This document shows, piece by piece, positions 1 to 12,900 of a stretch of DNA of 64,000 bases. Below the pieces are notes generated by a model. That model was not told where the DNA came from. It made no database searches and saw only the letters and a program-made list of their open reading frames with translations. The translations under genes and the position numbers were made by a program. This stretch comes from Sinotaia quadrata (lineage: Eukaryota > Mollusca > Gastropoda > Architaenioglossa > Viviparidae): the NCBI GenBank assembly GCA_028829895.1, contig CM054182.1:17752001-17816000 (forward strand), given 5' to 3'. Position 1 is the first letter of the stretch, and every line of letters begins with the position of its first letter.

Positions 1-230
1 ATTACATTAACAAGTGTACAAAATGACATCCAACAACTGACTGGCTGCATCTGAACACACAAAGATTTTGACATTAACAATCTATTACATTAACAAGTGT
101 ACAAAATGACATCCCCCAGTTGTTTGGCTGCACTTTAATACAATGAGATTTTAGCATTAAGTCTATTATTGTATTAACAAGTGCACAAAATGGCATCCCA
201 AAGTTGGCTAGTTGAATTCAGGTGGCATGG
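1..230. repeat. Tandem repeat, ~85-90 bp unit, about 2.5 copies
   Basis: Copies start at attacattaacaagtgtac near 1 and 84 and at a diverged copy near 171. The array may continue left of the window. It lies in the last intron of the mannosidase gene. Confidence 0.8.
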
Positions 231-384
231 GGATTAATGAATAATGTTATACAAAAATGTAAGATTTACTTAAAATATGTATCAGTTTACCATAATTTGT
301 GAACAAGATTAATGTCCACGTCAAACTGAAATATCTGGGACATTGCTGGAAGTAATATTCATATAACCTTTGATGCACTCTGTC

Positions 385-760
385 AAATACTGTCTTTTTG
401 CTTACAACTTAGTTTTTGATGTTGTCTTTGCTTATTACTTAGTTTTTGATACTGTCTTTTTGCTTACAACTTAGTTTTTGATGTTGTCTTTGCTTATTAC
501 TTAGTTTTTGATGTTGTCTTTGCTTACGACTGAGTTTTTGATGTTGTCTTTGCTTATTACTTAGTTTTTGATGTTGTCTTTGCTTATTACTTAGTTTTTT
601 GATACTGTCTTTTTGCTTACAACTTAGTTTTTGATGTTGTCTTTGCTTATTACTTAGTTTTTGATACTGTCTTTGCTTACGACTGAGTTTTTGATGTTGT
701 CTTTGCTTAGGACTTAATTTTTGATGTTGTCATTGTTTGTGACTTTGTTTCTGATAAACT
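385..760. repeat. Minisatellite, ~30-bp unit, about 12 copies
   Basis: Units resemble ttgtctttgcttattactta. Intronic in the mannosidase gene; no relation to an exon border seen. Confidence 0.85.
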
Positions 761-846
761 TTTGAACACCTCTGACCGACTGTAAGATCAACCTGTAATT
801 TAAGAAAGTACACTGTAAGCTATGGTGCCACTTAACTGTAACTCAC

Positions 847-973
847 CTTCATTCTTAGCATCAGTGGTTCCAGTCTGATAGTTCCAGTTAAGTCTGTGGA
901 GATCTGACAATGCCAAATTGGCACCAAGAGTCAACTCTACTGCAGCTGTTATCTCAAATGGTGTGAATAGATT
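847..973 (-). CDS. MAN2B1: MAN2B1 exon 25 (residues 935-977), last coding exon in window
   Basis: Encodes [20 protein letters not shown] and [16 protein letters not shown], matching [24 protein letters not shown]...LKWTTNTG. Acceptor TTGTAG|AATCTA, donor GAAG|GTGAGT, phase 1. The family ends about 25-35 residues later in a block like LEPMEIRTF; none is encoded in 1-846, so the last exon is outside. Confidence 0.94.
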
Positions 974-3900
974 CTACAATATATAGAAACAGAGCAAAGA
1001 AGTCAAAATAAAAGTACAAACAAAAATGGAGAGTAAAAAAATTATATTAGTATAAATAAAATGCGTAAAATATAAGAAAGAAAGAAAAAGTGGGTAAAAA
1101 TTATAATAAGAGTAGACAATTCAGAAAAATAATGGTAACCGTAAGAAACAGGAGAGAAAAATAATTATAATAGTATGAAAGAGTAAAAATAATAGTAATA
1201 GTATGAAAGTGAGTAAACTAATGGTAAGTAAATGTGTGTGGCTGCATTCTTGTTTGGATATCTGTGCAACCTTCAGTCAGAAAAATAAGTTTGACTGCAT
1301 TCTTGTTTGGATATCTGTGTAGTTTTTACAGCCAGGAAATTTGACTGCATTCTTGTTTAGATATCTGTGCAACCTTCACAGCCAGGAAAGTAAGTTTGGC
1401 TGCATTTGGCTGTATTCTTATTTGGATATCTTTGCAACCTTCACAGTTAGGAAAGTAAGTTTGGCTGCATTCTAGATTCTAGTTTGGATATCTGGTAACC
1501 TTCACAGTCAGGAAAGTAAGTTTGGCTGCATTCTAGTTTGGATATATGTGCAACCTTCACAGTCAGGAAAGTAAGTTTATTTTTATTACACACAATCAAA
1601 ACTTATCAACACTGCCTGTTTCATTTTATATTAATTCAATCTGTATTTCAGTCTGAAACAAAATCATATTAATGAAAACTATTGAATTTTACCTGCAAAG
1701 AAACTGTGGCTGGTTGAGAGAGAACAGGGTCTTCTCCTTTCTCATAGAAATGCTCCAAGCGTAGCAGGAAGGGCTGAGTTTCACTGGGAACTGGACCAAG
1801 GGATGGGAACTGCTCCAGGGTCAACAAGTGCACATTGGGTGGGAGTGCACTTTGAAGTCCAGACCACTAGAATAACGATAAGTGTATCACAAAGAAAACT
1901 GAACCGTATTCACTTTTGACCCCTGTTATTTAAATAGCTTTGAAGTCCAGACCACTAGAGTATCACACACACAAAAATGAAGAGTATTCACTTTTGTCTC
2001 TTGTTGTTTAAACAGCTTGCAAAGAGCGATACTTATTTTAAGAAAGTGTTTATAATATTTCCTATGGGTCCTAACTTTTGATACACTGTTTAATATAGGC
2101 AGGTCATCTTTCACTGGTCATAAATACAGTGGATAAATGAAGTTAAATAAATTGGTAAATAAAATCAATGTGGCAGATAAATGAAGTTAAACAAAGTGGT
2201 AAATAAAATCAATACAGTGGATAAATGAAGTTAAATAAAGTGGTAAATAAAATCAATGTGGTAGATAAATGAAGTTAAACAAAGTGGTAAATAAAATCAA
2301 TACAGTGGATAAATGAAGTTAAATAAAATGGTAAATAAAATCAAGACTAAAAAAGTAGTAAATACAGGGTCTAATGAAATTAAATGATGTGACAAATAAA
2401 CTGAAGACTATATAGGTGATAGTTACAAGTACTAATCAATTAATACAAATTAACTTGAAACCAAATACATAGGATGGCAACAAAAAACAAAAAAAAAATC
2501 AACATGACTGGAAAAGAAATAAAGAAATGATAAATAAAATCAATACAACTGGTTAATGACACAGACATGACTGATAAAATTATCAACATAACTGGAAAGT
2601 GAAATTAACATTATTGGTAAATGGAAAAAAACATGACTAGCAAATGAAATAATCACAACTGGCAAATGAAATAATCACATTTAATCAATGACACAAATAT
2701 GACTGGTAAATGAAATAAACACATCTGATAAATTAAATAAATACATCTAGTCAATACAATAAACATAACTGGTAAAGGAAATACACAGGACTGGTAAATG
2801 AAATAAACACAGTGAAAGCAAACACTGACTGTTGTTCTGAAGTCCCTACTCCAGTCTGGCTGCTTGCTGTTGGCTGTAGTAAAACTGATGTCAGGTGCCA
2901 TAAATAGTCGCTCTGCCAAATCACGGTGTACAGCAGCTGCTGAAGACATTGGCTCCAGTAGCACATAGTGAGAACCTTGAAGGTAATAATCAATATACAA
3001 ATCATTTTGCATCCAGTTATACATTTTAAATTCCAATTTAATAATATACACAAAAAACCCAAACAAAGTATGTTAAACATTTTCTTACCAGTATACATTT
3101 GATAGTCTACAGATTTTATATTTATTATATATTTACTCCATTGAAATCTGTTAGACATTCATTAAAAATAAATCATACATTAAAGTTTGCAATAACTTTT
3201 ATTAATTAAATTAATTTATTTTTAAAGTCTGGAAAAATAGGTAAAACCAATAAGCTTGCAAAGTGAATTGCTATTAAAAGTATCAACAATAACAAAATTA
3301 TTGTTACAAAATCATGAATGAGACCGAAGATTCATTATGATTTTCAATGCTGAATTGTTATACTAAACATTGCTAAATGGCTCAGTTGTAAAAATGTAAC
3401 TGCTAATTCAATCAGTTTATTTTATTTTATGATATATATATATAATCAGTCATAAAATAAACTTCAGTGTCAATATTTTCCTCAGTCAATTCTCATTTTG
3501 ATGGTGGAGTAAGAAATATTGTAAGCTATCCTGACGTCCCTGTCTCTTTCACTGCTATAAACTTCAGACCATAGTAATCCGAACAACTTGACCATACAAT
3601 CTCTATATCAGACATATTTTCATTTTGGTTTTTATTTTTCCTATTGTGGGTTTCTATGCAACACTGTGAGTAAAACCATTTATAATAGCATATTATAAAA
3701 ATAATAAGCAAACTCATCTCTTACAACAAACTCTCTGTAAAACAAAAAACTCATATCTAATGACAAGCTCATGTGGCAACAAACTCACCTCTAACAACAA
3801 ATTCACCATTAAAACTCTCCTATTACAACAAACTCACCTCTGACAACAAACTTGCCTCTTATAATAATCTCACAACTAACCACCAACCCACCTCTAACAA

Positions 3901-6900
3901 CAAACACATCTCTAACAACAAACTCACCTCTTACAACAAATTCACCATTAAAACTCTCCTAGTACAACTCACCTTTAACAACAAACTCACCTCTGACATC
4001 AAACATCTAACAAAAAACATATCTCTAACAACAAACTCATCTATAACAACTCGCTCTAACAAAAAACTCACCTGTAACAATAAACTCATCTCTAACAATA
4101 AACCCTCCTCTTACAACAAACTCACCTCTAATGAGAAACACCTCTAACAACATATTCACCTAGAACATTAACTCACCTCTAACAATAAGTCCTTTCTTGT
4201 CTGATCCAGTTTCATTTAGTGGTTCCCCAACACCCAAACTGTCGTCATACAGCAAGCGACGGTGTACCTACAAAAGTACATAGGTATCAGTGTTTAAAAT
4301 AGTTTTGGTGTACATATAAAGTTAAATATAAATAAATAAAAAAGACAATAAATCTACAAAGGAAGAAATATAAAAAATCAAAAAAATCAGTCTTTCTGTA
4401 TGAGGAAAAAAAACAAAATAAGAAGTTACAAGTTACAGCCCACATGTCTTTAAAAAATGAAGTCATTCTGACTTAGACCATTTAAATATGGTACCATAAA
4501 GAAGAAAGCAGAGAGCCTCATTATGGATTCTATATCTTTCTCCAGTGTTCTTGAGGTTATTCTGGAACACCACATTGTCAATCACTGTGATCGCCTAAAT
4601 GCTCCTGTGGTAAAGTTAAAAGTGTTCAGGTAGCCACAGTGTTTCTTATTACAATTACAAGAAAAATACTGATTTAAAACTGTTTTATCTGACCTACTAG
4701 TGATCCAAAGGCATTAGTCATTAAAAACAGGTTTATCTGATGTGATAGAGATCCAGTAGCATTAGTCATTGAAAATAGTTTTACCTGGGTAATTCTGCCT
4801 TTTCCAAAGAAATCTGCTCATTCAAATGGCTGTGCTAAATATTCATTACGATATAAAGAACATCTCCAGTAAATGATCTATAGTCGTCATCATAAAACTG
4901 CTGGTGCCTTTAACAAAATATCCATGCCAGTGATAGATTTTCTCCTTACCATTAGCTCTACAGCAACCTTCTGCAGACCTACTTCTTACCATTAGCTCTA
5001 CAGCACCATTCTGCAGACTTTCTTCTTACCATTAGCTCTACAGCACCATTCTGCAGACTTTCTCCTTACCATTAGCTCTACAGCACCATTCTGCAGGCTT
5101 GATCCACCCTCTGACCTGTCTGTTAAAACTGCAAACTGCAACTGTTGATTCTCATCCTGTAAGAATTTATATAAAAAAGCATGCTCACCTGGATTCCAGT
5201 GTTAATTACTTTCAGTTACTTGACCTTTAAAGTGTTAATTACTTTTAGTAACTTGTCTTTTAAATCATTATGTCTTGTCCATATTTTAAAAAAGTAAATG
5301 CTTTGAATTAAAGTATTAATATTTCATATTTCCAACAACTTTTTAAGAAGTAAAATATATATTTTTTTTTAATCAAACTCCAGACAAATAGCATGAATCT
5401 ATTTGCAGTAAACATGAATTAAGTCCAATGACTATATGAAAGATCAAGTAGAGTAAAAAAAAAATATATATATATATACTAATGCATTGCATAATAGAGT
5501 AAAATAAATAATGATATAATAAAGGGGAAATGTATATGATTTAAAAATAACATTTTACTTTGGTAAGTATCATTGAGCCCTGAACACCCCCAAATAATAT
5601 CTGGATATATATCCTGCTGTTCAATAACACCCCAAAATAATATCTGGATGTATATCTTGCTGTTAATAACACCCCAAAATAATACCTGGATATAAATCCT
5701 GCTGTTAACTGGGTAATAGTTGCCAGCCACTGGTTCTGTTTGATTTAGATTCCAGGTATCACGATGGTTCAGTCTAGAGACAAACAGTTCACTATCATTC
5801 ATGTTTTACCGCAAGATAGAATTTGATTTTTAAAACAAAAAATGATATTGTTTAGAATATGTGCCCTTCAGATATAAATATATATTTAAAAAAAAACAAT
5901 TGAAACCTTGTATTTTAAAGAATAGAAAATGTGTTTCTTTCAATTAACATTCTACATAACTCCATAGAATACTTATCAGTAAGTTGCTTTTCTTTGACCA
6001 CTACCTTTTCTGTTCCGTATGCTACATTAGTTAAAATTTATATCCAGCACTAGCCATTCTAGCTGGTTCTTTGTTATATAAGAGATGACCCACATTTCTT
6101 CATGAACAGTTTGCTGATCTGTGAACTACAAATTTTATTTCCTATCTTTTGAAGATCTCTCTTTTATTAGCATCAGTGTAGAAGACATCATATATTAGCA
6201 GTTTACTGCTATGTAAACTACAGTTTTACTTATTTTCAAGATCTCTCTTTCACTGGTATCTATGTAGAAGATGTAGAAGACACCATATATTAAAACTTTA
6301 CTGCTATATAAACTAAGATTTTACTTATTTCCAAGATCTCTTACATTAGCACTGGTACAGAAGATACCATAAATGAACTGTTTATGCTCTATAAACTACA
6401 AATTTTACTTACTGTCTTTTCAAAATCTCTCTTCCATTAGCATCAGTATAGAAGACACCATTGTTGTTCAGATTAGTATTAAAGCGACTTATAACTTCCT
6501 TGCCAGCATTGTCACTGTGAACAGACAGGGAATAACCATCACAAATTTGCAGATTTCATCTTTACACACATAATTAAAAACTCTCCGTAAAATATGGCAA
6601 AACACTGATCCACAATTTGCAAAATTCAGAGTTAAGCTTATAACCTTTATATTCCAAACCTTGCAAAATGCTCCTTGATTTATGTGTTTTCTATATTACA
6701 ATAGTCATACATCAATACAATGATGTACAAATGCTTACCATGAAACTGCAGTCTTCAAATTTTAGTTACAAATGTAATTAATTTTGATTTGTGTTTACAC
6801 ATTTTCTTATGATTAAAATGTCAAATGTTTATAATTAAATGATAGAGGACATGAAAGATTATCTGCATATGTCACAATACATGCTATTCCTTGGAGGCCT

Positions 6901-9900
6901 TACTCAATTGGTATTGGTCCAACAGTCCACTGAAACTCTGCAAAGCGCTGATTGTTGTAAACACGTACAAGCTGAGTTACCCAGGGGCTGAACACCTGAT
7001 ACACTTCTTGAACAATCTGACCCTGTCGAAAGGTAAAAATCTACACTGATCTTGGTTCTGAATGTAGCTGGATGTATACAGGTAACAAGTTTTTCACATG
7101 TAGAACAAGCTCACCTATGACCTATGAGGATCCCCAAAACCCCAAGGGGAGACAAATGGAAGTGTGGCAAATCATATTCTGACTGATGTGGTAATTTTCA
7201 GGTTCCCCCCTCCCCAAGAGTTTTTTTTTTTAAAAGGGGGGATTCTGGTCTAGTTTCTTTCTAAGTTTATGCTTACTATTGGTTTCATGTCAAAGTATGT
7301 CAACTCTGTCGCCTTTTATCATCTTGTTATCATCATCCTGCTGCCATGTTTGTCATTACATCACCTTGTCCTATTATGTCATTCTGTTGTCATGTATCTG
7401 TCCTATTGTGGTCCTGTTGTCATGTATATGTCATATTGTGGTTCTGTTGTCATGTAAAATGTCATATTGTGGTCCTGTTGTCATGTAAAATGTCATATTG
7501 TGGTCCTGTTGTCATGTAAAATGTCATATTGTGGTCCTGTTGTCATGTATATGTCATATTGTGGTCTTGCTGTCATGTATCTGTAATATTGTGGTCCTGC
7601 TGTCATGCATGTGTTATTTTGTGGTCCTGCTGTCATGCATGTGTTATTTTGTGGTCCTGCTGTCATGCATGTGTCATATTGTGGTCCTGCTGTCATGCAT
7701 CTGTCATATTGTGGTCTTGATGTCATATTGTGCTCCTGCTGTCATGTATTTGTCATACCATGGTCCTGCTGTCATGCATCTGTTATACTGTAGTCCTTCT
7801 GTCATGCATCTGTAAATAATGTCAACAAGTTGTCATGTTTGTCACACTGTCATTTTGTTGTATTATATTACATCATCCTTTTGCCACCTCTTGTATATCA
7901 TAACAACCTATTTTTGTACCTATCATATTTTGACATCTTTTTGCCATACTATATCATTCTGCTGTTATGTCTCTATTATAGCATTGCTGTCTCTTGTTGA
8001 GTCTGTTGAAAGAGATATATTCTTTATTTTTGTACTTTCACACAAGGCTCATGTGACAATAGAAATTAATATGATTGTTGGCTTCGCATGAATTTTATTG
8101 TTTGTTAACACCCCTGCAGAATGAGGATGGTTACCCCCTCACACATGTTTGAGTGTTGAAATATGCATCAAGCTAAGTGTATACTTCTTACTAGGAATGT
8201 GCAGAGGGTAATGTACAATGACAATACATATTTGCTAACCCTATCAAGAAAGACATTTAGAGTAGTAAGAGCTAACAGTCTGTAGATGACAATATATGTT
8301 TGTTAGCTCTATTTAGGACAGACAGGTTAGTAAGAGCTAACAGTCTGTAGATGACAATATATGTTTGTTAGCTCTATTTAGGACAGACAGGGTAGTAAGA
8401 GCTAACAGCTCATACAAAGTCATTCATAAGAGTTCATAAAATTTATATAATTTATCATTTGCACCAACATACTAATGTCGAGAAGAATCAAACAAGATCT
8501 GCTATCCTGCATAATTCAATATAAAATAAACTTACTATAAGTCCATAAAGTAAAATTTCCTAATGTTTTGGTCATTTGTATATATGGAAAAAATATAGTA
8601 ACTGAACCATCCTCAATAATCCTTAGAGATGCTACGGCAGCACAGAAATAAACATGCAGTAACAGAACACAGTTGGATACTCACATTTAAATAATAGCTT
8701 TTTGAAGTAAGGTTGGCTGTCGGGAAGCCATAAGCAACGGTAGCATTAGGTCTGAAGATATAGGCACCAGAAGCTTGAAATTCTTCACGACTGTTGTTAC
8801 CAGGGTGACCAACATAATAAACAAAAGTCTGTGAGGCTGGAATTGACACCCCTCTCTCACGATTGGTAATAGACTTTAGGAGGCCAGAGTTTCCATCAAA
8901 TGTCAGACTGATGTACTGCAAGGTAAAATCAAGAAATCTGATGAACAAAACAAATCAAACATGAACAAGCATGAAAGAATTTGCAGATGCACAAAATAAT
9001 GAATGAAATCTGATCACAGAAATGTGCATGCTAGATGTGGGGTGTGAAATACTTTGAGTCTGTATACAAAACAATGAAGTGTTAAGTAGACAAGCATGCT
9101 CATAAGTATAACCTTTAAGAACATAAGTATAAGTTTATAATGAAAAAACATAATGAGCATAAGATGTATAATGAATAAAATATATAACATACACCTCTAA
9201 TTTCTATGGGTAGTACAGATACTCCATGACTGATGTAAATGATCAATTCCATACTCATGTACACAAATCATAATATGATTTATGTAAGTCACAATTTGAC
9301 CCACTCCAGCTGCAAATCACACCCCATAGCCTCTGTATCTAGCTAGCATTAAAATGAACAATGACTAATAGTAAAGTAAAAAAAAAAAAGTGGAATCAAC
9401 CTGTTCAAACTATGGCATCATATGGTAGTCACCATTATAAATATAATCAATTTGTGAGGAAAACTGGTTAAACAAAGAATAGCAAAAATCTACATCTTCA
9501 ACTAAAATAGTTTTACATATACAAGTAAATGAAGACAAATTTATGCACTCAAGAGTAAAGTCAAATTTATGCTCTCAGGAGAAAATGACAAATTCATGTA
9601 CTCTGGAGAAAGATAATATATGAACTTTGGGGAAAAGACAAGTGAACACATTACAAGCACCAAATCCATTCAGTAAATATTACTAGATAATTGTACATAT
9701 TACAAAATCCACCCAAAAATCTATCCAGACAATTTTGACACATTGAAATGAGTCAACTACAATTTATACACTTGAAATCTATCAAGACAACTTTATATAT
9801 AATAAAAATCATCAAGATAACTTTATTCAGCATAAATTAATCTAGAAAATTTCAAACAACTGAAATGAGTCAAGAGAGCTTCACATATGAGAAATGAAAA

Positions 9901-12900
9901 CGTTATTTTACACTAGAGAAAACTTTTGCAAATGAAAAAAAATCCACAATACAGTATAATACTCAGAGCTGATAATTATCTATGTTAAAATAACTTTATA
10001 CCCAGAGATGAAAATTATCTATGTTGTAACACAGCTTTCTACCCAGAGCTGATAATTATAAATCTATGTTGTAACTCAACTTTCTACCTAGAGCTGATAA
10101 TTATAAATCTATGTTGTAACTCAACTTTCTACCCAGAGCTGATAATTATAAATCTATGTTGCAACTCAACTTTCTACCTTGAGCTGATAATTATCTATGT
10201 TAAAACAAATTTATACTCACAGCTGAAAACTATCTATGTTATAACACAGCTTTATACTCAAAGCTGAATATTATAACATAGCAAGTGGCTGTTGCACCTA
10301 ACTGCTAACAAAAAGTGATCTGTAATATTTGATGCTTAGTTTAAAGCAAGAATGAAAAAATACTAAAGTAAGAAAAAAAGTAAGTATTACATTTCCTTGA
10401 ATGACCACATCCGAACCAGTGAACTGTTGTCTAGTTAGAGCTGGAGACTTGCGTTTGGCTGCATAAAGAAAACAACAAGAAACTAGACTTAAGTTTAAAT
10501 ACAACTGCAAGAGAGATCTTTAACATCTAAATGTAAGGGTTAATTTATAGTTATTTGTTTTATACTGTCCTTTTGCGTGTGGATTCATCATTTTCCTCGT
10601 CAGCTTCCTTGTGTCTTGAGCAGTTTATAGGGAGATTTTGTTGTGTCATGTGTTTATATTATAAAATACTTACCGCATTTAAAAGATTAAACCTTTATGA
10701 AATTATCATCAATATTATTATAACTGTGGTTGAATGAGTGCAAGTTTACGGAAATAAATCTAATAAGTGTAACAAGTTTTGTGACTGATAAAAAGAGCCA
10801 ACACTTCCAGCTATTCTGTAATTTTTTTTAAAAACCCTCATTTACAATCAGCAATAAAGGATATGTCACAAAATCATGCATGCTATTACTGAAATTTATT
10901 ATAACATGCTGCAATGATAATAATTTATTGTTAACTGAAAAAAAATTTGTAAAACAAAATATTCTTTGAATGAAATGAGGTAACAAATGGACTTTTGCTT
11001 TCATAAATCAGATTAGGTTGACGTATGAAGCGAACAAGCCAGCATGTGGCATGAACTGTGGCCATGCTAAGGGCTTGCTGCAACCATTCAGCTCTTGAAA
11101 GACTACCAAACAGGCACTTGTTTCATCAATATTTGGAAGACTACCAAACAAGCATTAATTTAATCTCTTTCTACAAATTCTTGAAACATTATCAAGCAAG
11201 CATTTATTTAATCTCTTTCTTGAACTCTTGGAAGACTACCAAACAAGCATTAATTTCATCTCTTTCTACAAATTCTTGAAACATTATCAAGCAAGCATTT
11301 ATTTAATCTCTTGCTTGAACTCTTGGAAGACTACCAAACAAGCATTAACTTCATCCATACAATTACTCTTTCTGAAACATTACAGAACAAATATTTACTT
11401 CACTCAAGCAATAACTTTCTCTACTAACTCTCGAAACACTATCTAATAAGCATTTACTTTATCAACACAATTATTTTCTACTAACCCTTAAAACATATGA
11501 AACAATCATTTACTTCACTCAAGCAATAACTCTTTCTGCTAGCTCTAGATACACTATCAAACAAACATTAACTTCACCTACTTCTTAAAACACTATTACC
11601 AATTAAGCATTAACTTCACCCATAATTCTTTCAACTAATTTGAAACACTAATAAATAACAAAATCACTCAAACTGCATATCTCAAACCACAGTGACATAT
11701 CACACATCACAATGACATATCTCACACATGACAGTGACATCTCATACCACAATGGCATATCTCATATCACAGTGACATATCTCATACCACAATGACAATT
11801 CTCACACATGACAGTGACATATCTCATACCACAGTAACATATCTCACATCACAATGGCATATCTCAACAAAATACGATGGTATCCTTCACATAACTAAGA
11901 ATCAGTCCAAAACTGTTATTAGGTAGAACCAGCCTCTATATAGCGATAGCGGACAACTACTAAATTCCGAAAAATTTACCATTTTGCCACAAGTGCTGTG
12001 TTTGTGTTCCGTATTTATCATGCTTGTGAAATAGTTTGTTGAATAAAACTATCTTCCAACTTTTCATTAATGTATTTTTTATTTGTGAGAGAGTGAGTGG
12101 AAGCGTGTACGATCGCATTAAATTAGGTACGGTTGGCGTGTTTTGATAGCCGTGGCAAAAATCTCAATTTCCGGTTTTACCATCGTGTTTTTATATACCT
12201 TGCAAACACTAAAACGGACTCCGCTACGATTGTCCTATCAGAATGTATCTTATATCAAATTAAAGAAAAATGAATGTAGAATGCAACCGTGTTAGTTTCA
12301 AATCTGTATTTTTATTTTTATTGTATGTAAAAGTTGATTGAAAAAAGCCTTTTTTTTAAATTACGTTTTTGCACGGTTATTTCTGAAAATATAGATTTTT
12401 GTCTTATATCAATAGAAAGTAGAAAATATCTTCTTTAAAATGATATATAGCATGACAAAGTGGCATATTCGTAGCGGAGTCCGTTTAGAAAACAAGTGTG
12501 TACCCTAAGCACGCGCGAAGACCTAAACACGAGGAAACGTTGTTCACGAAGCGTTGTTTATCATCGAGTCGCCGGCTGCGCTTGTTTCTGTGTTGCGTTA
12601 AGTAATTCACTAAGCTTAATTTACTATAGCTCTTGAAGTTGTAAAAAAGGTTTTATTTAATTGTATGACGATTCTTGTGTTTTTAACTGCTATTTGTCGG
12701 ATGTATAATATACTATAGATCTGTACTGTACACCGTAGCGGTATAGACGGTAGCGATCGAGATCGTCATCAGTCATACTCATAGACGTGAGAGTAGACAA
12801 GTGAATTGAAATAATACTATATTTATACATACAAGGTATTATTGCATTAAACAATAATTATTTACAATTTCTGCTGTAATTTGTTTAATAATTTTTGATA

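Noticed and set aside
3773..4147. Open frame of ~124 codons rich in Asn/Thr/Lys
   Set aside because: It is the plus-strand reading of the 18-bp exon 22 donor array; the repeat period, not selection, keeps it open.
7269..7815. Several overlapping frames on both strands with CHVxVxLxSC-like repeats
   Set aside because: All arise from the ~30-bp minisatellite; no start context or domain.
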